From positions 2,852,001 to 2,916,000 of the forward strand of contig NC_070563.1 in assembly GCF_026914185.1 (NCBI RefSeq): a stretch of 64,000 nucleotides of DNA, written 5' to 3'. Position numbers and translations under genes: made by a program. Source of the stretch: Puccinia triticina (Eukaryota; Basidiomycota; Pucciniomycetes; Pucciniales; Pucciniaceae). Position 1 is the stretch's first letter. Every line of letters begins with the position of its first letter. Under the pieces are notes generated by a model, which saw only the letters and a program-made list of their open reading frames with translations, did not search any database and was not told where the DNA came from. Below, piece after piece: positions 35,401 to 46,489 of the stretch.

Positions 35401-37550
35401 ACCAAGTCATTTTTTGCATTGAAAACATCAAAGGAATCGCCTGGCGTGTCGTAACTAAACGACCAGTTAGCCTTCCGGAGGGCCGCAAGAGAGATAAGGG
35501 TAGAACAGGCCTGCTCACAGAACAACACTCCAGATATTACTATGGTTGTGTCCCCGGGCCCTCGGAAGCGTAGCTCGCCTGCGCCTGATATATAGGCTCC
35601 AGCTCCTGAAGTTGCTACGTTTAAAGCAATAGGAGATTTGAGCACTCGGAAGTTGTGGAGGAGTTGAATTGCTCCGGTGAGGTGATGGGTAGCACCTGAA
35701 TCAAGGATGGCAGGGGTACTCACGTCCAACTCAGCCGTCATGGCTCCAAAATCGACTTCAGCCAATCCATCAGGAAGATCCGGGACTTCAGCTTCCTTCG
35801 CAGATGCCCCACCCCCTTTTTGATGATCGGAACGAGGTCGCATTTGACTGGCGTTCGAGTGGTGAGTTTGGGTTGAAGTAGGTCTGTAACTGTCAGCCGG
35901 TCGGAGGGTTTGTTGTTGATGGGCCGGGTGTTGGTATTGTTGATGAGCAGGGGGGTAGGGCATCGAGTACTGTTGAAAGTACTGGGCTGGAGGGAACTGC
36001 TGTCGAGGGAAAAAACCGGGAGGGGATTGGAACTGTTGGGATCTGTATGGCAAGTTTGGAGGCGGGTAGACTGCGCCTATCATTGGCAGAAAAGTTGCTT
36101 GTTGAGTTTGTTGTCGAGGCATCTGAGCTGGACGATAAGAGAAAGCACCGGGACCACGTTGTCGGCGATTGACCGGAGTTGACCTAGATCGGCTCGGACA
36201 GTCACGAAGATAGTGTGACGCATCGCCACAGCTCCAGCAGTGATTTGCTTTCACCTGATGAAACTCGAGAGCTGCCGGCCACTCCGCTTCCGGTACATCC
36301 GCTAAATACGCCAACTGATCAAACGGTGGAAGATCCGCAATTAGTTGATGTATGGCCGGAGAATGTCCCATCGACGGCGATGCCTTGACTGATGGCCAAG
36401 TGTGGTCATATTGGAGCTTGCACGCCGATAGCAGTTGAACCAATTTGTCAAAAGTTGGCGTGGTACAGTCTTGTGATTGTTGCAACTCGATTTCAATCCT
36501 CCTGTCAAAATCTTGGCCAAGCTGAGTGTCCCGACCGATACTGCTTTGGAGAACAAAACCCATAAAAATGTCGGATGTGAGTTCAATTTTCAAGTTGCGC
36601 CACTTGGTTGTGAGATCTTTAAGTTTTGATGCCACCCCGGCTGCCGTCGGATTTGCTGAGTTCTTGAATTCAATGAAACGGTAGAAAACGTCAAGTTGGG
36701 CCGCCCGACTGACTGATTTGAACTTCTTGAACATGAGCTCATACATATTGTTGCATGAAGTGGTGCCGTGGACATCCAACTTGAGCGACTCGTGAATCAT
36801 CGCAAGGAAAATGGCCCGACCAATTTTTTTGAGAACCGAATTGGACTTCTTCTTGTTAAAAAATTCCTTGTTGCTAAGATGAATGCCGGCCTTCTCGCCC
36901 AGTTCTCGGGACCAGATTTCGAAATTCGACCCATCGGCCGCTAGGATAATGTCGGTAGGAATGTTGGACGTCGCAGCGTGGACTGCTTGACCAACAATTT
37001 TTGATTCCTCGAGTTGGGCCTTAGCTTCGGCCAGGTCGGCCGCACGTTGTGCCGCTGAGAGGTGGGGCGGTCAGTCCATAACAAAAGATGGCAGCGGTGG
37101 ATGATTGGGGGACGGAGGAGATGGGGGGACTTCGAGGTTAGAGGAGAAATGTTTGTTGGAAGGTACCGGCGAGGCGAAAGACGGAGGAGGAGGTGGTGGG
37201 TGAGGGGGCGCGGAAGGGGGAAAGATTGGTTGCCGGAAAGTTGATCTTGGGAGGGGAACGTAGTGCCGCTTGGTCAGCGCTGTCGCTGGGTCTGCTGTTG
37301 ATGTTGGCGGGAGTGGTGGGAGTTGAGGGTAGTACCGGTTACCGGGAGTTGCTGGTCTTGCCTGTTGCCACGCTCCAGGTATCCGCTGGTTGATAGCTGT
37401 GGTATTGCCTGGAGACTGTGTTGGTGCTGCAGAGGGGCAGGAATTGGGATCCAGGTTCTGTCCAAAGATTTGATCGAGGCGTTGTGGTGTATCTTGAATT
37501 GAAGCCGCTACTGCGTCGATTAACTCTTGGCCGCTGAGTTCCGCGATCAA
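32459..37550 (-). pseudogene. copia-1 gag-pol polyprotein, broken
   Basis: Order on the complement: Pro-rich gag N-terminus (first Met seen at 37550), gag core, zinc knuckle CWSCGDASHYLRDC (about 36220), protease DSGATHH, integrase HH-CC (HRIFGHVS... CPIC), integrase core, RT with IHVDDG, RNase H with TFCDASWGGEF and HCDNQSA, stop at 32459. Defects: an in-frame TGA at 37071-37073; the catalytic Asp of the integrase SDNGGEF motif is Asn (codon 34617-34619, SNNGGEF); and a short deletion at about 33500 removes the RQAA residues after ALYGT and shifts the frame in RT. The rest is well preserved, so inactivation is recent. Confidence 0.93.
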
Positions 37551-38105
37551 TCGACCAGACCAGGCTGAGGAGGAGGAAGTTCAACGTTGAGATCCAGAAG
37601 GTGGTTCTGTCGGACTGGGATTGGACATAAAAGGGAAAAAAGAGAAAAAAAAGAGAAGGATCAACCAAGTCAGAACAGGAAGTCTGTGACTACCTGCTTG
37701 AGCTCCTGAGTTCTCCGGAAAGAAAAAAGAAGAGTAGATTTTGGATTGTCAAGGTTGCGTCTAGGCCCTGCACCGTGCCAGGGAGCAGTTTCACAGTTTT
37801 GGCGTACTGTTTAGCCTTATCACAATGTGCTTGATTCTCCTAGTCAGGGAGTTTAATGGGGTGGGCGGGGAAGAACTCAGGATCTCAAACAAGCAGACAC
37901 AAAACTTTTGCTCGACCCTGAAGATCCAACGAAGAGAATTTGAAGATAAATTTTGAATAAGGCGGGTCGATTACTCCCTACGCTGGGATACCCAAGATAA
38001 TCGAAGTTTGAAAGTCGTAGAGTGAAAAGAAAGCGGGTCGATTACGCTTGACTCAAAGCTACCCTGCTGGAGAGAAAAGATTGATTTGGTATGGCGAGAT
38101 TTACA

Positions 38106-38116
38106 GGCTCATAACC
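38106..38116 (-). promoter_or_regulatory. copia-1 primer-binding site (half-tRNA iMet type)
   Basis: On the minus strand GGTTATGAGCC follows the 5' LTR end directly, identical to copia-2 and complementary to the initiator-Met anticodon-loop region. Confidence 0.75.
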
Positions 38117-38247
38117 TGATGTGACAAAAGCAAGTAGATTCCATGAATCGTGAGGAATAAGCTCTCCAGCTTATTCCCCGAAGACATAGTATGGTCTTAG
38201 GATAGGCGAGTATCACTAATTGTAACCTAACTACTTAGGTTACAACA
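38117..38247 (-). repeat. copia-1 5' LTR
   Basis: 131 bp, about 97% identical to the LTR at 32174-32304. Confidence 0.9.
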
Positions 38248-38689
38248 ACAACATATGTATCAATTACCCCGATCAAATTCAATAATTACATTCAAAAGAA
38301 AACAAAACAAGCCTAGTCTAACTATGAAACAAAGATAAACTAGAAGGAATTGACATGATAGTCTTGTAATCTTTGCAGCTAGGTATGATGGCATTCCAGA
38401 ACACCTTCGCATGCGGCGGCCGCAACAAAATCTACAAGCTTGGTTTATTTACATAGTCCAGATGAGTTATCTAAACAAGTGTGAGGGGAAGGGAGAGGAA
38501 AGAGGCTTCAGGTGTAACAAAATCAAGATAAAAAGATGGGGCCCAAGAAGGGCGGTCGCGTAATCAACCCGCACCGAGATCAATGGCAGTCTTCGTGTCC
38601 TGGTACGAGGAAAGTGCCAGATCAGTGATCAGTCACCGGAGTCAAGTCCGCTTGAAAAACTCACATTGGTACGGTTTTCGGAATCGGGT

Positions 38690-38952
38690 TGGTGGCAGGA
38701 AGTGGTCAAGAATGCGCATCTTGGTGGCAGCGGGTGGGGGGAATGGGGGGGTACCTGGCAGAAAGCGAAGCCAGTAGGCAGCCCGAGTCGATGGCTCATT
38801 TGCGTATGGGAGCCGGCCGGGGCTGGATTTTCAGGATTGCGAACAGCGTCCAATATCTGCAGCCCCACAGTTCATATGCAGGCGCATGCACGACCTGCAG
38901 GCTCTGGTTTTTGGTTTTTGGGAGCCAGCGACATCCTTTTCCGAAAGTGCTG
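38690..38952. repeat. 260-bp inverted duplicate, right copy
   Basis: Reverse complement of 30284-30546. It starts with GGTTGGTGGCAGGAAGTGG and ends CCGAAAGTGCTG. The G-run and Pro-rich-looking frames are compositional. Confidence 0.8.
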
Positions 38953-39801
38953 TAGATCTATTCCCAGCAAGTCGAAGAAATCAAGAACCATAGCCTAGAT
39001 TCTTCATCTTTGTGATCACTCCGGACTCTGCCGAACAGTTCCTTGCCCAAAAGTCCGTTGAAGCGTTGATATCGAAGCCCGCGTCTCTGCTGCGGCGGAG
39101 CACCTGCTTGGTGAAATGAGGAAATGCATAAAAAGAGTTTGAAAACCCTCTTTACTCAAGGCTTGCGGAGGCGTTCCAGCTCTCTTGCACTGTTTTGATT
39201 TTGCGCAAGCTACAGACTATTCGGATGGACTCGCCTTTTTGGACAGTTTTGCGCTTTGATCAAGTATCAAGCAAGTATATCATGTGAAATTGTCTATATG
39301 TACTTGCAGCAGCCATTTTGACACTCTTTTTAAGAGAAAGGAAATGAATGATAGAAGAAGAATGCGAGCATATCCTACAGATGAGAAAGAGATGTCCATT
39401 GTAGAAAAACAGGACATAATAATTCAGGTGTTCCAGACCATGTGTAGCGACTTAAAGCACAATCTCGACATATCTAATAGTTTGCAAAAGCCACAATCAA
39501 AGACGTCGAGTTGAGTACATCGAGCAGGCACCAAACAAAAAGTCAATCTAAGATAGCCAAGACAAAACACATCAAGCCCAACGTTAGATATTCTTGCTTT
39601 GGAAAGCATTTGATTTAATGTGGTCGGAAATTACCATCTCCCCGATCCTGGTATCGGGTTTGTAAGACTTTGATTGAGCCACGATGGCGGGTAGTCTTCA
39701 GGGGGTGAAGGTACGTGATAAGTTGTGCGAGTTTTTACACAACCATAACATACTTAGCGGAAAATATGAATGAAAAAATTAAATCGAGTCGTAAACCTTC
39801 A
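38953..39801. other. Gap, possibly holding a last exon of the cysteine-rich gene
   Basis: No independent gene. A minus-strand acceptor near 39704 would open either PPSWLNQSLTNPIPGSGRW or a longer frame containing SKSYKPDTRIGEMVISDH, both readable as alternative C-termini of the gene at 39802-40463. Confidence 0.35.
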
Positions 39802-40463
39802 CTATTGCCCAAAATGTGAAAAGTCTGAGGTGAACCAAAAAAGGCACTCACAAGCAAAACCACTAGTTTTGCCGTTGCAAGAGTATCCCTTAGTTTCGGT
39901 GAGGCATGCTTTCATGGAGAAGAGTTTGCATAATTTCAATTTTTAAAACTAGCCATCCGATCCTTTTTGCGAAGGCACAAGCAGTAGCACTCACCTTTAG
40001 CAGCAGCCGTGTCCCGACCAAAGCCAACGGTGCAGTTTTGGGGAGTGAGCGGAGCTGCGGCCGATTTAGGCGAACCATCGTTTGGCCGACATCCTTCAGC
40101 AGCTATAAATAACGGTAACCCAGATTATAATTATTATTAACAATCGGAAAATGAATCGCGCGATGGCTTTGCGCTGATATCATGGAACTCAGCTGACTCA
40201 CTGACGTAACTACCTCGGCGGCACCCTCCGGTGCAAATCAAATCCGGAACCTCATTACAAGCTAGAAAGAAAACAATTATTCACCCCAGAAATCTGGCTA
40301 CGACTTCTTTCAGGATTAATTGAGACTTACTCGCGGAGTTGGTGTTTGCACCGGTGTAATAAAAACACTGTCTGGGCGTATCGTCATCTGTGGTCACTGA
40401 GGCGGCTGAAACGACCTGCCCGATGAAAGCGAGGACAGAAAGGGTGAGGCGACTAGAACGCAT
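39802..40463 (-). CDS. Cysteine-rich secreted protein, at least four exons
   Basis: Exons 40331-40463, 40214-40261, 39995-40102 and 39802-39908 on the complement join in phase with good GT-AG borders. The signal peptide is clear (MRSSRLTLSVLAFIGQVVSA). The mature chain has cysteines spread over every exon: RQCFYY, TCNEVPDLICTGGCRR, EGCRPND, QNCTVGFGRD, KACLTETKGYSC, and a possible GFACEC near the end. About eight to nine cysteines in about 115 residues suggests several disulfides. The 3' end is uncertain: either the frame runs to TAG at 39802, or a GTGAGT donor at 39851 leads to an exon near 39700. No family recognised. Size, signal peptide and cysteines fit a rust secreted effector candidate, an inference only. 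Confidence 0.6.
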
Positions 40464-40963
40464 GCTGATTGGAGTGGAACTGATTTCAGAGGATGGAACA
40501 AGTTTGAACTCGAGGAATGCGCGAGGGATGAACTGAGGAACAAGGGGAGGACCGATGGCACTGATAAATAAATAATCGAGTACATATTGCAAATGCGACA
40601 CCAATTCATAAGCGGGCATGGCACTGCTTGCCACTGTCACCCGTTCAGTTCGGATCGGTTGGGTTGAGCCTCCTGGATATGCAGCTGTGGGCCTGTCTGA
40701 TCCGCAGTTGAACATCCATCGCGGTTTCTCATGTGATACGGTGATGGCCCGCACAAGTTCTGATGACGGATCAACTTGAAGCACTGCGTTGCTCTCTTGG
40801 TTGCATGAGAAGGTTGGACCCTGTTGGACCTTTCAATTTTTTTTTGTTTTGGTGTATGTATGGGTTTGTTTTGATTTTTAGATTAACTTTGGCTGGAGTA
40901 TCCCACAGTCCCTTGCCGGTTGTGTAACGGTCTGGTGCTCGGAGCAATTTTTCCAAGATTGTA

Positions 40964-41418
40964 CAGCCATTCCGAAAAAGCTTGGGTTTGTTGGAAGGAA
41001 TTTCCACCCAAACTTTGTCTTGGATTTGCCAATAATCACTGGCAAGGTTGGACATATGTATATTCATGCCCACCTCATTCTTATATGCAGGGTGCATATA
41101 CAGCAGCCAGATGCCCTCAATCATCTCCTTCCTTTCATTTTTTCCTAATTCTGAGTTCAGAATCAAGCAATTTGGCTGATTTTACCCTAGATGGCACACT
41201 TACCCTGTTCGCAAGGTTGGATGGTGCTGGTCCCAGCGGCCGGCGTGTTTTTTTTCCGCTACCAAACAGCTTGATTGGTGGGATCCTGCAAGCAACTGCG
41301 CTCGCAGGTCTGGATATCATGTGTCCAACCTTGATGTTGGATGCACATACATTGGCAAATCCAGAAGGAATTTCCAGCGGAAATTCCTTCCAAAGAAGCA
41401 GCTTTTTTGGAATGGCTG
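40964..41418. mobile_element. TA-flanked foldback MITE A (455 bp)
   Basis: Termini CAGCCATTCCGAAAAAGC and its complement are flanked by TA on each side. Complementarity continues inward about 70-80 bp (GGAAGGAATTTCC, TTGGATTTGCC, CAACCTTG). A TA target duplication points to Tc1/mariner-type mobilisation. No transposase. Confidence 0.7.
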
Positions 41419-41463
41419 TACTGTAAAAACCCCGGGGAAGGAAGAAAAGGTACCACCCAACTA

Positions 41464-41837
41464 CAGCAGTTCCGAGAAAGCTTGCGTTTCCGGACCTGCA
41501 ATTTTGCCCCCTGAACTTGACTTCAACTTCAGCCACATCCCCCCTGTATTCTGGACAGCCCGGGTTATACAGGGCTGTGGGGCCTGACTGGGCAGCCTGG
41601 TGCCCTGTCATGCCACACGGGCGCAGGGGAGTGGAGGACCGCTGGACTCAAAATTTGACAAGGAGTCCAACGGTGCCACTCTCCAAAGCTAAAAGCTAGC
41701 TATCACAAAGATAGCTTTTGCACCAAATGCATGTTCCTGTATGGCAACGGCCATACAGGAGGCAATACAGGAGGCTGAAGTCGAGTTCGGGGGGCAAAAT
41801 CGCAGGTCCAGAAGTGCAAGCTTTCTCGGAACTGCTG
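41464..41837. mobile_element. TA-flanked foldback MITE B (374 bp)
   Basis: Termini CAGCAGTTCCGAGAAAGCTT and complement, flanked by TA. Arms of about 80 bp (GGACCTGCAATTTTGCCCCC against its complement). The end sequence is clearly related to MITE A 45 bp upstream, so the two are tandem members of one family. Confidence 0.75.
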
Positions 41838-42044
41838 TACATGATTGTAGCAGGGCATCAACTCTCCCCCAGAGAGGTACAACACCAGGCCATAACACTC
41901 CCCCACAAGCCAATATCACTGATAACAGAGGTGATATTGGATTGGACACCAAATGGACTGGTGTGAAACTACATACAAATCTAAGTGTTACTCCCTGACA
42001 GACTTGTTAACTGTCAACTTTCACGCATACTGGCTACTATACTA

Positions 42045-42440
42045 AGGCCCCATTTGGCAGGGCCCAGTGTCATATGTGGGAATAAGCTGCTGCGTAATAA
42101 GCTGTGTAATAATCCCAAGCAAGGTTTATGAACCTTATTGGGATTATTACCAGGCTTCAATTATTTTACATGGCCGTTTGGGACAGCCACTGTCATGAGT
42201 GCTGAGGCTGTGGTTTGAGGCAGGTGGGAAGCGGAAATTACAGGGAAATCTTGGGTCAGACCAAAATATCCCTTTTGGCGGGGGAATAATGGAGTGTCAA
42301 CTCCGGTTGTCAAGTTTATGACGCTCAGTGGGATGCCAAACAGGGACATGGCATATCATCATTTACCCTGTCCCCCCAAAAATAATCTGCATATCTGCTT
42401 ATTACGCTCCCACATTTTTGGGGCCGGCCAAATGGAGCCT
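42045..42440. mobile_element. MITE with AGGCCCCATTTGGC ends, containing a smaller one
   Basis: Ends AGGCCCCATTTGGC and GCCAAATGGAGCCT pair, then GTGGGA...GCGTAATAAGC blocks pair further in. A second, inner inverted pair (GGCCGTTTGGGACAGCCACTG and CAGTGGGATGCCAAACAGGG, about 42172-42350) suggests a nested relative. Target duplications are not clear. Confidence 0.6.
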
Positions 42441-42619
42441 AATAATATGTTCAAGACTATACTATGTTTTATCTAAAGATGGGACTTTTGGCACCCATGA
42501 ACTGTGGAGCTATTTTAAGGCAACTACACCCCTAAATCAATAATCAATAATATGCTTATATATAAGACTAGAAGTAGCTATCACATTCATGTCATGTTAT
42601 GTGAGGGTTACAAGCTGGG

Positions 42620-42780
42620 GAGATGTGACATGTGCAAGATGTAGGCAATGGGATTTGAACACACAACAGAGGCATCGCTGGGCTCATAACATGTAGAGAC
42701 TGTAAAATGAGGTTGTAGGTATAACATGAGGCCATAACATGTACAACCCTCACCACAGCTCATCTCATCTGACTTGACCC
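42620..42780 (-). other. tRNA-like segment, possible SINE
   Basis: On the minus strand GTTATGAGCCCAGC resembles a tRNA anticodon arm and TGTGTTCAAATCCCATTG a T arm with B box, at tRNA-like spacing. No clean acceptor stem. It may be a tRNA-derived repeat. Confidence 0.3.
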
Positions 42781-43050
42781 ACCACCTCACTCCCTTGGGA
42801 CCAATCTATTTATTTACATATTTACACCATTGGTGCAAGAAGACAGGGAGGGGGAGGGATTTTCCTTCCCTCCTTCCTCTGCACTGATCTACATAGACAG
42901 TTGTAATGATCCAACCTGACAGAGCAGACAAATTCATTCAGTGGTTTGTTTGATGGACATGGTGAATGCGGTGTGATGTGCAATGGCTGCAGGATTGTGT
43001 CCAAGATCAATAGGTTTCCAAAACAGCTGATTGTTGATTTAGTGGATGAG

Positions 43051-43258
43051 TGGAGGACTTCCTGTCAGCATTTAGAGAGCTCTAGATGACCCTATAGTAT
43101 AACTCCTAAATTAAGACATCCACTAAATCAACAATCAGTGCACATGAAAGTTATGAGCTGTAGGGTTAGGAAAACATTTTCCCTTCTACCAAAAATTAAG
43201 AGTATGGGTGTGTAATTTAAGATCTGGGAGGCTCCCAGACTTGACTGAAAGTCCTCCA
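43051..43258. mobile_element. GGAGGACTTCC-family MITE, full copy 1 (208 bp)
   Basis: TGGAGGACTTCCTGTCAGC to TGACTGAAAGTCCTCCA. The interior (GAGAGCTCTAGATG, CCTAAATTAAGACA, GATCTGGGAGGCTCCCAGAC) matches the copy at 50859-51061 throughout, in opposite orientation. A 22-bp block just outside (about 43028-43049) is the exact complement of an interior block, so local inversion has occurred. Confidence 0.75.
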
Positions 43259-43458
43259 GTGTTTCCAAAATCAAAATGAAGATCAAGTGTGACAGACTGA
43301 GTGACTTCCCGTTGAGACCTGAGGGTCTCCCAGAAGTGATCTGGAGAAGCTAGATTTCTCTGAAAAAGTCTACACTTTTTGGGTCTTTAATTATATCCAC
43401 AACTGCAAGGGTCTCAGATGTGGAGGGAAGTCATCAAGATCTGTGGGCCTCCCAGAAG

Positions 43459-43867
43459 CAACGGTGGGTAGTTACGATAACAGTTACTATCAGTTTTTTT
43501 TCTCCTTCAGTCTTTAATTTAAAATTCAGAACCACCTAATGATTTTTCTCAGCTAGATCAAGAAGTCATAGCTCTCCTCTAATAATTGGTGAAATAATTT
43601 TCCATTTTTGTAAAAATACTGCCTGGATATCCTTGATTACACTTCCAGTTTTTAGTTACTGGTTTTAGTTACTCGTAACTGCAAAATTTGACACGGAATA
43701 AGGGATATCAATTTATTCTTTTGACAAAAAAGGAATTTTTTTTTCACCAATTTTTAGAGGAGAGCTCTGACTTCTTGATCTAGCTGACAGAACATTATAT
43801 TTGGTTCCTAATTTTAAATTGAAGACCAAAGAAGAGGATTCATGGTTATCGTAACTACCCACCGTTG
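43459..43867. mobile_element. CAACG foldback element, copy 3 (409 bp)
   Basis: Starts CAACGGTGGGTAGTTACGAT and ends ATCGTAACTACCCACCGTTG, perfect 20-bp termini. Flanked by 7-bp repeats CCAGAAG (43452-43458 and 43868-43874). Inside, two arms of about 60 bp (GCTAGATCAAGAAGTCATAG and complement) face each other. The flanks together match an uninterrupted neighbouring repeat at about 43327-43345, which serves as an empty site. No coding. Confidence 0.9.
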
Positions 43868-43874
43868 CCAGAAG

Positions 43875-46489
43875 TAATCTACCAAAATGCCACATTTCCA
43901 TGTGAAAATCTTAACTTTTTGGGTCTAAACCAACATCTGCATGGATTCCAGATTGCACAGGAAGTTCTCCACTTTATTCCCCTTGTCTCTCACTTCTCTG
44001 CCCTCAGTCAGTACTATTGATATACACCTCAAAACCATTAGTGTTAAATCAGCTTTACTCAAGAGGGAAGCCTCACCAGCACCTTTAGCCTCTTCTACAT
44101 TATTAGTAGTCTAGTTGACTATTTCCCTTCACAGCTCTTTCCTGATCTTTCTGGAGTTCCACACCAACCTGTGGCAACCCATTGTTCACCCTGGCGTGGG
44201 GCTGACATGCAAAATACAGTTTTTTTTTGCTGTGGTGTAGCTGCATGTGAATCAAATCATTGGGTTTCCTCAATCTTTCTGCACCCCAAACTTGAGCCTT
44301 TCCGGTGGGGATATTCCATCCTCACTGCTCTCCTTCTTGAGATCAAAATTGAGCTCTTCTCTTCCTCATCTCCATATGGACTTGAAATTCACAGGGTCAG
44401 CCTAACACACAACTCACTTTACCAGTGGAGCTGTGGTGTAGATCTAACTTAATGTCAGTCCCCCACTTTGGAGGACCCTGGCACAAAGCGTCCTTGTGCA
44501 AAATGCAACCTCTGAAGGAGGGATTTAGGACTAATGTCTCCAAACTGAACTGAGAGAATATATGAAAGAATACAAGCAACTAAGAGTTTTATTTCTTGTC
44601 AATCTAACTATATTATACTACAAATAAAGTTTTAAGAGAGATTCTTTTTACCTAAGAGCAAGTGCAAGACCGCTCTCTACTGAGTCTTTGAGACTTGATA
44701 AGAGAAATAAAAAGAAAACAAAAGGCCGGAACTAGGTTCTTCGGCTGGACCTGAGGTCTGATGGACACAACACACATCAGTGTTTGTTCTAGTTCATCGT
44801 CTAGGAGACTTATAGTCCTTACCGTACGTGAGCGCTAAGCTATCAGTACTGGGTCTAGTTTGCGTCGGTGAAGCGGTTAAGGAATCGTTTGACTTTGTCT
44901 ATTGAACATCAAAGTTTCCTTTAGCTCTTATTCTCCCCCATCTGCCTAGCTATGAACTCGTGTACTCACCGGTTCGTCCTGCTTCTTGAGTGGACCCGGT
45001 TTTCTTGGTCTGGTTTCGGTTGACTTTGTCTACTGGAACTGGAACCAAGTGTTAGCTATTTGTTCTATCACTTGAGCTAATAGAAGACAATCTGACCTTT
45101 TGTTCCGATTGTAATCCGCTCTAACAGTGATGACGATTTGAGTTTATTCTCAAGGTTTGTCTTGCAACCTAAGTCTGGATCTGCGGTTCACAAAAAAGTG
45201 TACTCAGTATTTCCAGCTTTGGCACGGGACTGCGGAAGTGGTTCGCATTGCTTACCTCTTTCCGCAGCTTTATTAGATTGCAGCGCCTTTCGGCGCTGGT
45301 CTCCTAGGTCTGCAATCTCACAATATAATCTTCTAAAAGGCTTTTGCTGGAGATTTTGTGCCTTTCTAATTTTTACCCTGTTCCGGAGGGGCATCATGCA
45401 TGCCCTTTGGACCATGAGACTTCTCTCACTCTTCCTTATCTCTTGCCACTACACATGTTCCTCAAAGTGCAATCATTATTGCCCCATGACCCTTCAAATC
45501 AAATGTATGTATTTTCAGGGTACCTTGAATCACCTGTTTGTATTGACCTGACCACAGAAAACTGTTTGGTTGTTCAATTCAATTACACAGGAACCAGGCT
45601 CTCCAAGCTCTGGTTGAGATGCCTTGGCCACTCTGAAGGATTTTTAACCGGAGGCGAGTGGAGCGGGCGGAGGGAGAAAGATCGGCTTAGCCAATAGCAG
45701 ACAAAGTCTGAGAAAAAGGACCGATGAAACTCACTCAAAGGGGCTAATGTGCCTTCGCAGATAAGACAGTGGGCGGGCTCAAGTGCGCACACAGGAACAG
45801 ATGGTCAGAGCTGATGATCAATTCCTGAGTAGTCTGTTGTGTTTCAATAGACTACATACAATGTGCTCAAGTTGTGGGCGCGCTTTAGAGGACACAATGA
45901 ATAAGTAAAAAAAAGGTACATGCATAAAGGAGGGGACATGTTTGTGATATGAGAAAAGGAAAAAAGGAGAGCGGTGACAAGTGAAATTCCAACACACTCC
46001 AGCTCCTGCATCCAATCCACATTATGAGGAAAGGGGCATGAAGCCAAGATGGTCAGCTGTCTTGACCCTTCAGGGCTTCAGCAGAGGTTGCCTAGTTTTT
46101 GCTGTGTGAAGGGTGAAAAGAAAAAAGGGCATAAAAAGCCACAAAAGCCCCAACCACTCAGGCAAGAAGCATGGCTCAAGTCGTAAGCCTCCATTCAAGA
46201 GGCTTAGTTAGGGTAGGGGGTAGATGTTGTGGCATTCAGATCACCATGACCCACTGGTCCCCAAGTGTACGTCTTGAAAGAGCGCGGTGGATAGTGGGGT
46301 GCAACGTGGGAGTAAGAATATGCACAACGGTCGTGATAACCCCTTCGGGGCAGTTCGGGGCCCCTCCCATCTTTCCACCACCCTCGTCATCGTCATCCCC
46401 CACACATACATACATACGCAACAAGTCACAATCGAACATTCAACACCGAGTCAACAGCGATCCCTCATCGAGCATCAAACACACACACC
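43875..46489. other. Gap upstream of the IRC22-like gene: no gene recognised
   Basis: 43300-43990 is two degenerate tandem copies of a GACTTCCC / GGGAAGTC repeat. 44580-45130 has a distinct, less AT-rich composition ending GCTCTAACAG, which could be a solo LTR read from the minus strand (TGTTAGAGCGG), but no duplication was found. A 45-nt dyad (AGATTGCAG...CTGCAATCT) lies at about 45276-45320. 46130-46489 should hold the promoter of the next gene. Confidence 0.4.

Larger units (their letters stand above)
32174..38247 (-). mobile_element. Ty1/copia LTR retrotransposon (copia-1), 6074 bp
   Basis: Bounded by 131-bp LTRs (32174-32304 and 38117-38247) that differ at about 4 positions. In element orientation they start TGTTGTAACC and end GTCACATCA. 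Flanking 5-mers are ATAAC and ACAAC, one mismatch apart, so the target duplication is probable. Related to copia-2 by protein and by an identical primer-binding site, but the LTRs are unrelated in sequence. Confidence 0.92.

Noticed and set aside
44580..45130. Solo LTR
   Set aside because: A TG...CA-like boundary is suggested only at one end and no target duplication was found, so it is not listed as a mobile element.
45138..45551. 137-residue frame as a secreted or membrane protein
   Set aside because: No ordered features. It overlaps an antisense frame, lies over a palindrome and has no recognisable motif.
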